This document shows, piece after piece, positions 57,180-64,000 of a stretch of DNA of 64,000 nt. How positions within the stretch are numbered: position 1 is the stretch's first letter; each line of letters starts with the position of its first letter. The DNA comes from Microbacterium hydrocarbonoxydans (lineage in GTDB: Bacteria > Actinomycetota > Actinomycetes > Actinomycetales > Microbacteriaceae). Location of the stretch: positions 372,001 to 436,000 of the forward strand of contig NZ_JAMBOY010000001.1 in NCBI RefSeq assembly GCF_023715885.1, in the 5' to 3' direction. Made by a program: the position numbers and the translations under genes. The notes under the pieces were generated by a model. The model worked only from the letters and a program-made list of their open reading frames with translations, ran no database searches and had not been told where the DNA came from.

Positions 57180-57940
57180 GCCGGAGCGACGAACGCCATC
57201 GCCGCCCGCACGAGGGCGGCATTGTCGAACGCGGTGCGGTCGTCGGGCAGCACGAGGGTGTCCTCCAGCCCGATGCGAGTGTCGAGTCCGAGTTCGGCCG
57301 CGAGGGCGAGCGCCGGCCAGGCCGACCGCTCCTCGCCGTGCAGCAGGATCGGCACCTCGGCGTCCTCCGCACGCACGTGAGCGATGAGGCCCTCGGCGTG
57401 GGTGCGCACGCCATCGGCGGCCTCGTCGGGCAGCTCGATCAGCACCCGCAGGCATTCCGCGCGGACGGCGGAATCCCGCCAGACCTCGAATCCGGTGCCG
57501 TCCCAGATGCCCGCCTCGACACCCACGCCCCGGCGCCGCAGCGCCACCGCGACCTCATCGGCACCCGCCTCGTGCCAGTTCACCGAGGCGTAGTCAGGCA
57601 GCTCGGTCCAGGCCTCGATCGCCGCGATCCGGCGCTCGACATCGGGTGCCGTCCACGCGCCGGTCGTCACGCCGATCGGGATGCCGGGGCACGCCGCGCG
57701 CAGCGCGCTCACCCACTCCCCGACGTGGTCGGGTGCCACGGAGTCGCGCCCCGCGGCATCTTTCGGGTGCACGTGGATCTCCCGCGCGCCGGCCGCGACC
57801 GCCCGTGCCGCGTCCGCAGCGGCCAGCGTCGCATCGGCTGTCAGCCGCGGATGCTGGGTGAGCTCGCGCGCACCGTTGATGCACGCCTGCACCAGCATCC
57901 GTCCGGAATCGACGGCTCCCGTGTCACCAGGAGCGGCCAT
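57176..57940 (-). CDS. BKACE-family (DUF849) beta-keto acid cleavage enzyme-like protein
   Basis: 254 residues from ATG 57940, whose last base is shared with the stop of the DUF2188 gene (TGATG). It shows LVQACINGARELTQHPRLTADATLAAADAARAVAAGAREIHVHPKDAAGRDS with the zinc-binding HVH, then GVTTGAWTAP, NWHEAGADEVAVALRRRGVGVEAGIWDG and GLEDTLVLPD. BKACE enzymes split beta-keto acids with acetyl-CoA; the best-known member cleaves 3-keto-5-aminohexanoate. It is slightly shorter than the 270-310 usual for the family. The substrate here is unknown. Confidence 0.86.
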   Translation of the reverse strand: MAAPGDTGAVDSGRMLVQACINGARELTQHPRLTADATLAAADAARAVAAGAREIHVHPKDAAGRDSVAPDHVGEWVSALRAACPGIPIGVTTGAWTAPDVERRIAAIEAWTELPDYASVNWHEAGADEVAVALRRRGVGVEAGIWDGTGFEVWRDSAVRAECLRVLIELPDEAADGVRTHAEGLIAHVRAEDAEVPILLHGEERSAWPALALAAELGLDTRIGLEDTLVLPDDRTAFDNAALVRAAMAFVAPA

Positions 57941-58167
57941 CAGTTCATGAGCTCACGCGGGTGGAACTGGTGCAGCCCTCCGGTCTCGGACGGGCCCTCC
58001 TCGGTGCGGATGTTGTGCGCGACCTGGCGTGCCGTCGCTGCGCCGCGGCCGACGCGCACCGCCTCCTCCTGCGTCTCGAAGCTGTTGCCCAGAGTGCGTG
58101 ACTCCCCCTCGATCCGGTTGAACCAGATGCCGTCGCGCTGGAACGTCTCGATGTCTCCTGCAGCCAT
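57940..58167 (-). CDS. DUF2188-like small protein
   Basis: 75 residues from ATG 58167, with AGAGGA 7 nt upstream. Sequence: IETFQRDGIWFNRIEGESRTLGNSFETQEEAVRVGRGAATARQVAHNIR. This fits the DUF2188 pattern, a small beta-beta-alpha protein of unknown role (query-strand residues DGIWFNRIEG and the EEAVRVGR helix). It is the first gene of an operon with the BKACE and aminotransferase genes, which it precedes by a 1-nt overlap. Confidence 0.7.
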   Translation of the reverse strand: MAAGDIETFQRDGIWFNRIEGESRTLGNSFETQEEAVRVGRGAATARQVAHNIRTEEGPSETGGLHQFHPRELMN

Positions 58168-58323
58168 GGGGATGTCCTCTCCGTCCCCTCCTTTCTACGC
58201 GAGGGCTCGGACACGGCAGGAGGGGCTTGACAGGATCCGCGGTTCTCGACGATGGAGCGGATGCCGCGCATGCAGACATCCCGCGCCACGTCAAGGGCGA
58301 TGACGGGTGGATTCCCGGAGCCG

Positions 58324-58329
58324 TACGGT
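58324..58329 (+). promoter_or_regulatory. -10 element before a possible leader peptide of the kinase gene
   Basis: TACGGT, 6 nt before ATG 58336. Confidence 0.4.
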
Positions 58330-58335
58330 CATGTC

Positions 58336-58374
58336 ATGCCCGACCCGAAGACCGCTGCGCGGAGCGCCCGATGA
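58336..58374 (+). CDS. Possible 12-residue leader peptide coupled to the kinase gene
   Basis: ATG 58336 opens a frame for MPDPKTAARSAR whose TGA overlaps the ATG of the kinase (ATGA). It sits at the leaderless distance (6 nt) from a TACGGT hexamer. The kinase ATG itself has only a weak GGAG 9 nt upstream. A role in translational coupling is possible, but chance is not excluded. Confidence 0.3.
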   Translation: MPDPKTAARSAR

Positions 58375-59723
58375 GCCTCGAGGTGATGTCGCCCACCGAG
58401 GCGCTGCTCGACGGCCGTTACGTGCTCAAGGAGCGGGTCGGCCGCGGCGGCATGGCGACCGTCTACCGCGCCGAGGACACGCACCTCGAGCGCACCGTCG
58501 CGATCAAGATGATCCACGAGGATGACGACGCCTCCTCCTCTGCCGAGCGGGCTCACAACGAGAAGGCGCTGCTCGCGGCCGTCGACCACCGTGCACTGGT
58601 CACGCTCTACGACGCGCAGCTGATCCCCGGCCGCCCGCGATATCTCGTCATGGAGTTCGTCGAGGGTCCCACTCTCGCCCGCCGCATGAGCACGGGGCCG
58701 ATGCGTCCGCGCCAGGTCGCCCGCGTCGCGCGGGACGTCGCCGAGGCGCTGTCGATCGTGCACGGCGCAGGCATCGTGCACCGCGACGTCAAGCCGTCGA
58801 ACGTGCTGCTGGCCCGCGACCCCGGCGGTGGACCGTGGACCGCCAAACTCGCCGACTTCGGCATCGCGTGCACGGTCGGCAGCCCCCGCCTGACCTCGCC
58901 CGGGATCGTGCTGGGCACCCTCACCTACATGGCGCCCGAGCAGCTGCGCGACGCCGAGCCCGGCACGGCCGTCGACGTCTTCTCGCTGGGTCTTCTGCTG
59001 ATCGAGGCCCTCACCGGCGTGCCCGCCTACCCGGCGATGAGCACCGGGCGCGGAGCAGCCGTCGCCCGGCTCATGAACCCGCCGACCATCCCCGACGACG
59101 TGCCCGACGAATGGCGCGGACTGCTCGATCGGATGACACGCCTCGAGCCCTCCGAGCGCCCCACCGCGCGCGAGGTCGCTCGCGCCGCCCGAGCGCTCAT
59201 GCGCGGCGAGGCTCCGACCGCCGTCGTGCCCGCGGGCGCTGCGGGGATCGCCTCGGGAGCGGACGCCGCCGAAGCGGATGCCGTATCGGCATCCGCTGGC
59301 GCAGGCGCCGCCGCCGCCGCTCCTGCAGAGCCGCCGACCGACCGCACCGCCGTGCTCGACTCCGCTGCCCCGCGCCGCCGCCGCAACCCCCGAGCCATCG
59401 CCGGCATCGCCGCAGCCGCCGCGGTCGTCGTCGCCGGGGGACTCGTCACCGGCTTCGTGGCCGGGAACCCGCCGGTCGCCGAGGGCGGCCGCCTCGCGGC
59501 ATCCTTCGCCGAACGCACCGTCATCGCGCCCGAGGACTCCGGCGAGGCCCCCGTCGAGGTGGTGGTGAGCGAGCCCACCGAGCCGGAACCGGTCGTGAAT
59601 CAGCCGGCGGTCGATCGCCCCGCGCAGAACGAGAACAAGGGTCCGGGCAACAACAACGGCAACGAGAACAAGGGTCCGGGCAACAACAACGGCGGCAAAG
59701 GCGACGAGGGCGACGACGACTGA
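58371..59723 (+). CDS. Membrane-anchored Ser/Thr protein kinase (PknB-like, no PASTA domains)
   Basis: 450 residues from ATG 58371. It has a complete Hanks-type kinase domain: the glycine loop GRGGMATVY (24-32), Lys46, the catalytic HRDVKPSN (137-144), DFG (162-164) and APE (188-190). An Ala-rich linker (about 285-335) leads to one membrane helix (342-365). The outside part is short, with an acidic/Val-rich stretch and two NENKGPGNNNG-type repeats ending in GKGDEGDDD. PASTA repeats, found in PknB, are absent, so peptidoglycan binding is unlikely. No cognate phosphatase is nearby. The Asn/Gly tail suggests flexible, perhaps cell-wall-associated, sequence. Confidence 0.9.
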   Translation: MSLEVMSPTEALLDGRYVLKERVGRGGMATVYRAEDTHLERTVAIKMIHEDDDASSSAERAHNEKALLAAVDHRALVTLYDAQLIPGRPRYLVMEFVEGPTLARRMSTGPMRPRQVARVARDVAEALSIVHGAGIVHRDVKPSNVLLARDPGGGPWTAKLADFGIACTVGSPRLTSPGIVLGTLTYMAPEQLRDAEPGTAVDVFSLGLLLIEALTGVPAYPAMSTGRGAAVARLMNPPTIPDDVPDEWRGLLDRMTRLEPSERPTAREVARAARALMRGEAPTAVVPAGAAGIASGADAAEADAVSASAGAGAAAAAPAEPPTDRTAVLDSAAPRRRRNPRAIAGIAAAAAVVVAGGLVTGFVAGNPPVAEGGRLAASFAERTVIAPEDSGEAPVEVVVSEPTEPEPVVNQPAVDRPAQNENKGPGNNNGNENKGPGNNNGGKGDEGDDD

Positions 59724-59771
59724 GCTCCGGCGACCCTGCGGCGCTCCCTGGTGAGTACGCCCGTATCCGCT

Positions 59772-59826
59772 CGGTTGGCACCTGCTGCGGAGATTCGCGC
59801 GGAATTCCCACAGGAGGTGCCAACCG
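59772..59826. repeat. Repeat family 2 hairpin between convergent kinase and VOC genes
   Basis: The ends CGGTTGGCACCT and AGGTGCCAACCG are perfect inverses and the interior is imperfect. It relates to the repeat at 37164-37210 and probably acts as a bidirectional terminator. Confidence 0.68.
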
Positions 59827-59838
59827 AAAGCGCGGGGA

Positions 59839-60291
59839 TCAGGCCGCCCGCACGTCGAGCACCCAGGTCACCCCGAACCGGTCGGTCAGCATGCCGAATC
59901 CGGGCGACCAGGCCGACGCCGCGAGCGGCTCGATGATCTGCGCGCCGTCGGCGAGCGCGTCCCAGAAGCCCCGCAGCTCGTCGAGCGAATCGGCCTGCAG
60001 CGACTGGAAGAACGTCCGGTCGGTGAGCGTGACGCCGTTCTCGCGTCGGGTGGTCCCGGCGACGGACTCGGCCTCGTCGGCACCGGGCACGTCGTACGCC
60101 ATGAGGCGGAAGCCGGAGGCGTTCGCGACCTGCCCGAACACGACGCGGTCGGAACCGGGCGCCTCGGTCGGCATCCCGAAGTCGGCGTAGGTCGCGATCG
60201 TGACGTCGGCGGTGAACACCGCGCCGTAGAACTCGAGCGCCCGACGGGCGGTGCCGCGGAAGTTCAGGTGGGTGGTGGTGGTGATGCTCAT
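59839..60291 (-). CDS. VOC-family (PhnB-like) protein
   Basis: 150 residues, with an AGGAG site before ATG 60291. It begins TTTTHLNFRGTARRALEFYGAVFTADVTIATYADFGMP and continues VVFGQVANASGFRLMAYDVPG, TLTDRTFFQSLQADSLDELRGFWDALADGAQIIEPLAASAWSPGFGMLTDRFGVTWVLDV. This is the PhnB/3-demethylubiquinone-methyltransferase-like group of the glyoxalase superfamily, mostly without known reaction. It is divergent from the WYL regulator with a clear inverted repeat between, and so probably under its control. Confidence 0.86.
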   Translation of the reverse strand: MSITTTTHLNFRGTARRALEFYGAVFTADVTIATYADFGMPTEAPGSDRVVFGQVANASGFRLMAYDVPGADEAESVAGTTRRENGVTLTDRTFFQSLQADSLDELRGFWDALADGAQIIEPLAASAWSPGFGMLTDRFGVTWVLDVRAA

Positions 60292-60342
60292 GAGGTTCTC
60301 CTGTCGGATGGGGCGGCGGATGCCGTGAGAACCACGATCACA

Positions 60343-60373
60343 GCAGTAGCGGTCAGATCCGGTCCGCTACTGC
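60343..60373. promoter_or_regulatory. Putative operator of the WYL regulator
   Basis: Perfect 10-bp arms, GCAGTAGCGG (60343-60352) and CCGCTACTGC (60364-60373), separated by 11 nt, in the divergent promoter region; the right arm ends 15 bp before ATG 60389. Confidence 0.7.
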
Positions 60374-60388
60374 GGTGAGAATGGAGAC

Positions 60389-61336
60389 ATGTCCAGTTCC
60401 TCCTCGCGGATGCTGTCGCTGCTGTCCCTCCTGCAGGCACGGCGCGACTGGCCGGGCGCGGTGCTGGCCGAGCGCCTCGACGTCACCCCGCGCACGATCC
60501 GTCGTGACGTCGACCGTCTGCGCGAACTCGGCTATCGCATCACGGCGATCAAGGGACCCGACGGCGGCTATCGGCTGGATGCCGGATCCGAGCTGCCCCC
60601 GCTTCTGTTCGACGACGCGCAGGCCGTGGCGATCGCGGTCGCCCTGCAGAACGCTCCCGCGAGCGGCGTCGACGTCGACGAAGCAGCGGCGCGCGCCCTC
60701 GCCACCGTGCGCCAGGTCATGCCCTCGCGGCTGCGGCACCGCATCGACGGCATCCGCTTCTCCGGCTCCGGGAACGACGTGCGCGTCGACCCCGCCGTAC
60801 TCGAAGCGACGAGCGCCGCAACGCGCGACCACCTCGTGCTGCGCTTCGACTACGGGCGCGCCGACCGACCGCCGCGGCGCGCCGAACCGCACGCCGTCGT
60901 CGCGCGGGAGGGGCGGTGGTATCTGCTCGCCTGGGACCTCGACGCCGACGACTGGCGCACCTTCCGCCTCGACCGGATGACTCCCCGCATCCCGACCGGA
61001 CCGTCGTTCACGCCCCGCCCTCTCCCTGCGCAGGACGCGCAGACCTACCTCGCGGCCCGCGCCAAGGGGTCGGATGCCGAGGATCGCTGGCCCTGCATCG
61101 GCGAGGTCGTCATCGAGCTTCCGGCGCGCGAGGTCGCACCGTGGATCGGCGACGACGGCTCGGTCGAACCCGTCGACGACGGATCTTGCCGGGTCGCGGT
61201 CGGATCGTGGTCGTGGGTGGGCGTGCTCGCCGCCGTGGCCCGGTTCGACGCCCCGTTCACGGTTGCCGGTCCAGCACCCTTGGCGGAGGCCGCCCGCACC
61301 CTCGCAGCGCGCTTCGCCGCGGCATCCCCCCGGTAG
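60389..61336 (+). CDS. WYL-domain transcriptional regulator (YafY/DeoR-like)
   Basis: 315 residues. The N-terminal HTH_11 is RMLSLLSLLQARRDWPGAVLAERLDVTPRTIRRDVDRLRELGYRITAIKGPDGGYRL (about 7-63). The WYL domain follows, with VVAREGRWYLLAWDLDADDWRTFRLDRMT (the W-Y-L signature, about 171-198) and a C-terminal ligand-binding extension. Such proteins sense nucleic acids, nucleotides or small ligands. It faces the VOC gene, with an inverted repeat between the two starts. It ends about 40 nt before purL but is unlikely to be in the same transcript, since TAGACT at 61333 looks like a purL -10. Confidence 0.88.
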   Translation: MSSSSSRMLSLLSLLQARRDWPGAVLAERLDVTPRTIRRDVDRLRELGYRITAIKGPDGGYRLDAGSELPPLLFDDAQAVAIAVALQNAPASGVDVDEAAARALATVRQVMPSRLRHRIDGIRFSGSGNDVRVDPAVLEATSAATRDHLVLRFDYGRADRPPRRAEPHAVVAREGRWYLLAWDLDADDWRTFRLDRMTPRIPTGPSFTPRPLPAQDAQTYLAARAKGSDAEDRWPCIGEVVIELPAREVAPWIGDDGSVEPVDDGSCRVAVGSWSWVGVLAAVARFDAPFTVAGPAPLAEAARTLAARFAAASPR

Positions 61337-61375
61337 ACTGGGGTCGCCCCGCCGGCCCCTTCCCTAGGAGTGCGC

Positions 61376-63709
61376 GTGACCACCGCCCCTGCACCTGCCC
61401 ACAAGCACGTCCCCGACTCCGTCGAGAACGCGATCGCGACACCGGAGAAGGAGCAGCCCTACGCGGCGCTGGGCCTCAAGGACGACGAGTACGCCCGCAT
61501 CAAGGAGATCCTCGGGCGTCGCCCCACCTCGGGTGAGCTGGCGATGTACTCGGTGATGTGGTCGGAGCACTGCTCCTACAAGTCGTCGAAGAACTACCTG
61601 CGCCGCTTCGGCCAGAAGGTCTCCGACGAGATGAAGGAACGGCTCATGGTCGGCATGGGCCAGAACGCGGGCGTCATCGACGTCGGCGAGGGCTGGGCCG
61701 TCACCTTCAAGGCCGAGTCGCACAACCACCCGAGCTTCATCGAGCCCTTCCAGGGTGCGGCGACCGGCGTCGGCGGCATCGTCCGCGACATCATCTCGAT
61801 GGGCGCCCGGCCGGTCGCGGTCATGGACGCCCTGCGCTTCGGCGCCATCGACCACCCCGACACCGCCCGGGTCGTGCACGGTGTCACGAGCGGCATCAGC
61901 TTCTACGGCAACTGCCTCGGACTGCCGAACATCGGCGGCGAGACGGTCTTCGATTCCGTCTACCAGGCGAACCCGCTCGTCAACGCGCTCGCGGTCGGCG
62001 TGCTCCGCCACGAAGACCTCAAGCTCGCGAACGCGACCGGGGTCGGGAACAAGGTCGTGCTCTTCGGCGCCCGCACGGGCGGCGACGGCATCGGCGGCGC
62101 CAGCATCCTCGCCTCCGACACCTTCGCCGACGGGGGGCCCACCAAGCGTCCCGCCGTGCAGGTCGGCGACCCGTTCGCCGAGAAGGTGCTCATCGAGTGC
62201 TGCCTCGAGCTCTACCGCGGCGAGCTCGTCGAGGCCATCCAGGACCTCGGGGCGGCCGGCATCTCGTGCGCGACCTCCGAGCTCGCGGCCAACGGCAACA
62301 GCGGCATGAAGGTCTCGCTCGACAACGTGCTGCTGCGCGACCCGTCGCTCACGGCCGAGGAGATCCTCATGTCGGAGTCGCAGGAGCGCATGATGGCGAT
62401 CGTCGCGCCCGAGAAGCTCGACGCGTTCATGGCCGTCGTGAACAAGTGGGAGGTGGAGACCTCCGTGCTCGGCGAGGTCACCGGCGACGGACGCCTCATC
62501 ATCGACTGGCAGGGCGAGCGCATCGTCGACGTCGACCCCTCGACCGTCGCAGTCGACGGCCCGGTCTACGACCGCCCGGTCGCGTATCCGACGTGGATCG
62601 ACGCGCTCCAGGCGGATGCCGCCGAGAACCTGCCGCGCTCGAACGATCCCGACGTGCTGCGCGAGCAGTTCCTCGCGCTCGTCGCCTCGCCGAACCTCGC
62701 CGACACCCGCTGGATCACCAACCAGTACGACTACTACGTGCTCGGCAACACGGCCCTCGCGTTCCCCGACGACGCCGGCATGATCCGCGTCGATGAGGAG
62801 TCGGGCCTCGGCTTCGCGATCTCGACCGACGCCAACGGCCGCTACTGCCAGCTCGACCCGTACGCGGGTGCGCAGCTCGCGCTCGCCGAGGCGTACCGCA
62901 ACGTCGCCGTCACCGGTGCCGTGCCCACAGCGATCACCGACTGCTTGAACTTCGGCTCCCCCGAGAACCCTGAGGTCATGTGGCAGTTCGGCCAGACCGT
63001 CGACGGCCTCGCGGACGGATGCTACGAGCTCGGCACCCCGGTCACCGGCGGCAACGTCTCGTTCTACAACCAGACCGGCGACGTGCCGATCCACCCGACT
63101 CCGCTCGTCGGCGTGCTCGGCATCATCGACGACGTCTCGCGCCGCATCCCGTCTGGGTGGCAGGACGAAGGCCAGAACATCTACCTGCTCGGCACGACCT
63201 CGACTGAGCTCTCGGGATCGGCGTGGGCCGAGACCGTGCACCAGCACCTCGGCGGTCTGCCTCCGAAGGTCGACCTCGCGGGCGAGAAGCGCCTCGCCGG
63301 TCTGCTCGCGGCGGCGCGCGACGAGTGGCTGATCTCGTCGGCGCACGACGTCTCGGAGGGCGGCCTCGCTCAGGCGCTGGCCGAGGGCGTCTCGCGCTTC
63401 GGCGTCGGCGCGCGCGTCTGGTTGAACGAGATCATCGAGCGGGACGGAGTGGATGCCGCATCCGCGCTGTTCTCGGAGTCGACGGGTCGCGTCATCGTGA
63501 CCGTGCCGCGCGAGGACGACGTGAAGTTCCGCGGACTCTGCGAGGGCCGGAACTACCCCGTCGCCCGCATCGGGGTGACGGACGGCCAGGACGCGAAGCT
63601 CGAGGTGCAGGACGTGTTCACGATCCCCGTCGCCGAGATCCGCGAGCGCTCGCAGGCCACGCTGCCCGCTGCCTTCGGCCCGACCGTCGCGGAGCCGGTC
63701 AGCGCATGA
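61376..63709 (+). CDS. purL: Phosphoribosylformylglycinamidine synthase, large subunit
   Basis: 777 residues from GTG 61376, set by AGGAG at 61366-61370; GTG 61370 is an alternative. It is the small-type PurL (Gram-positive form), with [70 protein letters not shown] and [12 protein letters not shown]. It makes formylglycinamidine ribonucleotide from FGAR, ATP and glutamine-derived ammonia in purine synthesis, together with PurQ and PurS encoded elsewhere. It is full-length and probably housekeeping. It is coupled by ATGA to a small membrane protein gene. Confidence 0.96.
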   Translation: MTTAPAPAHKHVPDSVENAIATPEKEQPYAALGLKDDEYARIKEILGRRPTSGELAMYSVMWSEHCSYKSSKNYLRRFGQKVSDEMKERLMVGMGQNAGVIDVGEGWAVTFKAESHNHPSFIEPFQGAATGVGGIVRDIISMGARPVAVMDALRFGAIDHPDTARVVHGVTSGISFYGNCLGLPNIGGETVFDSVYQANPLVNALAVGVLRHEDLKLANATGVGNKVVLFGARTGGDGIGGASILASDTFADGGPTKRPAVQVGDPFAEKVLIECCLELYRGELVEAIQDLGAAGISCATSELAANGNSGMKVSLDNVLLRDPSLTAEEILMSESQERMMAIVAPEKLDAFMAVVNKWEVETSVLGEVTGDGRLIIDWQGERIVDVDPSTVAVDGPVYDRPVAYPTWIDALQADAAENLPRSNDPDVLREQFLALVASPNLADTRWITNQYDYYVLGNTALAFPDDAGMIRVDEESGLGFAISTDANGRYCQLDPYAGAQLALAEAYRNVAVTGAVPTAITDCLNFGSPENPEVMWQFGQTVDGLADGCYELGTPVTGGNVSFYNQTGDVPIHPTPLVGVLGIIDDVSRRIPSGWQDEGQNIYLLGTTSTELSGSAWAETVHQHLGGLPPKVDLAGEKRLAGLLAAARDEWLISSAHDVSEGGLAQALAEGVSRFGVGARVWLNEIIERDGVDAASALFSESTGRVIVTVPREDDVKFRGLCEGRNYPVARIGVTDGQDAKLEVQDVFTIPVAEIRERSQATLPAAFGPTVAEPVSA

Positions 63710-63852
63710 GCGAGCTGAGCCGCCCCGACGACGACTACGGCGATCTCGGCGAGCGCCGCAATCGCCGCATCCGCGTGGTCGCGTGGGTCGTGATCGTGGC
63801 TCTGCTGCTCGGCGGTGGCGGCGCGACCGTGATCACGCTCCTTCTCGGCTGA
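63706..63852 (+). CDS. 48-residue single-pass membrane protein coupled to purL
   Basis: Starts at ATG 63706, overlapping the purL stop. The sequence is acidic then basic ([23 protein letters not shown]) followed by one hydrophobic helix ([25 protein letters not shown]), a single-pass protein with its N-terminus inside. It is not a purine enzyme. The hairpin downstream ends the operon. No family known to me. Confidence 0.65.
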   Translation: MSELSRPDDDYGDLGERRNRRIRVVAWVVIVALLLGGGGATVITLLLG

Positions 63853-63896
63853 CCCCCGGGTGCACTCCCGACGGGGCCACGCCCGTCGACACGGGT

Positions 63897-63926
63897 GGGG
63901 GGTGACCGCCCGAGCGGCCACCCCCC
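63897..63926 (+). terminator. Terminator of the purL operon
   Basis: Arms GGGGGGTGACCGC (63897-63909) and GCGGCCACCCCCC (63914-63926) pair over 13 bp with one A/C mismatch and a 4-nt loop, 45 nt after the stop of the small membrane protein. Confidence 0.75.
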
Positions 63927-64000
63927 TCCGGTTCCGAGGGGAGGTCTCGTCACCGGAACAGGCTCGGTCCCGCACTGAGCCTCTTGTCGACCACGCCCTA
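63927..64000. other. Unassigned right edge
   Basis: No gene supported. A minus-strand frame reading GVVDKRLSAGPSLFR has a stop codon (TAG) at the very edge, so it cannot be the C-terminus of a longer protein. Confidence 0.5.

Noticed and set aside
61364..63346. 660-residue minus-strand open frame opposite purL
   Set aside because: Composition typical of antisense frames; purL is unmistakable on the other strand.
63950..64000. C-terminus of a minus-strand gene entering from the right edge
   Set aside because: The frame has a TAG codon at the edge itself, so it cannot extend beyond.
1..64000. tRNA, rRNA, riboswitch, integrase or transposase
   Set aside because: I looked for cloverleaf ends, conserved rRNA stretches and transposase motifs and saw none; short RNAs could be missed by eye.

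Overview
The window is high-GC DNA (about 70% over most of its length by eye) from an actinobacterium, very probably a Microbacteriaceae member such as Microbacterium. The reasons are dense ATGA-coupled operons, many leaderless promoters (TANNNT exactly 6-7 nt before the start codon), GGATGCC-rich codon use, dispersed repeats of the GTTTCGTCTCGCTTCGCTCG type and the purL/small membrane protein arrangement at the right end. No rRNA, tRNA, CRISPR array, transposase or phage structural gene was seen.

Layout. 1-1.9 kb: end of a membrane protein, then a quinone-oxidoreductase-like gene divergent from its probable MarR repressor. 2.0-6.4 kb: a lower-GC defence island with a DUF262 protein overlapping a HEPN protein, and a NaeI-type restriction endonuclease with its C5 methyltransferase. 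6.6-14.2 kb: an SDR enzyme, two paralogous pairs of secreted protein plus small membrane protein, and a cluster of tiny membrane proteins, each with its own leaderless promoter. 14.4-25.4 kb: a LacI regulator, an oligopeptide-type ABC importer (with a permease-ATPase fusion), three ester hydrolases and an FAD monooxygenase. The same 14-bp operator lies before the regulator and between the importer and a hydrolase. 25.5-31.2 kb: small metabolic and regulatory genes, including an MFS/SRPBCC/ArsR operon, 6-phosphogluconate dehydrogenase and aldo-keto reductase/MerR.

31.4-50.1 kb is the main functional block, an alpha-mannan utilisation locus. It holds secreted and cytoplasmic GH76 mannanases, GH125 and GH38 mannosidases, two sugar ABC importers, a ROK kinase and a mannose-6-phosphate-isomerase-like protein. 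A GntR/LacI-hybrid regulator (AT-rich operator) probably controls one part and a LacI regulator (TGATAACGATATCA at three promoters) the other. Secreted GH76 would cut mannan outside, the ABC systems import manno-oligosaccharides, cytoplasmic mannosidases release mannose, and ROK plus isomerase feed glycolysis. The secreted GH76 carries a perfect 192-bp in-frame tandem duplication.

50.2-64 kb: an IclR/FAD-oxidoreductase operon divergent from an MFS transporter and epimerase, a repeat cluster, a DUF2188/BKACE/aminotransferase operon, a membrane Ser/Thr kinase, a VOC protein divergent from a WYL regulator, and purL with a coupled small membrane protein.
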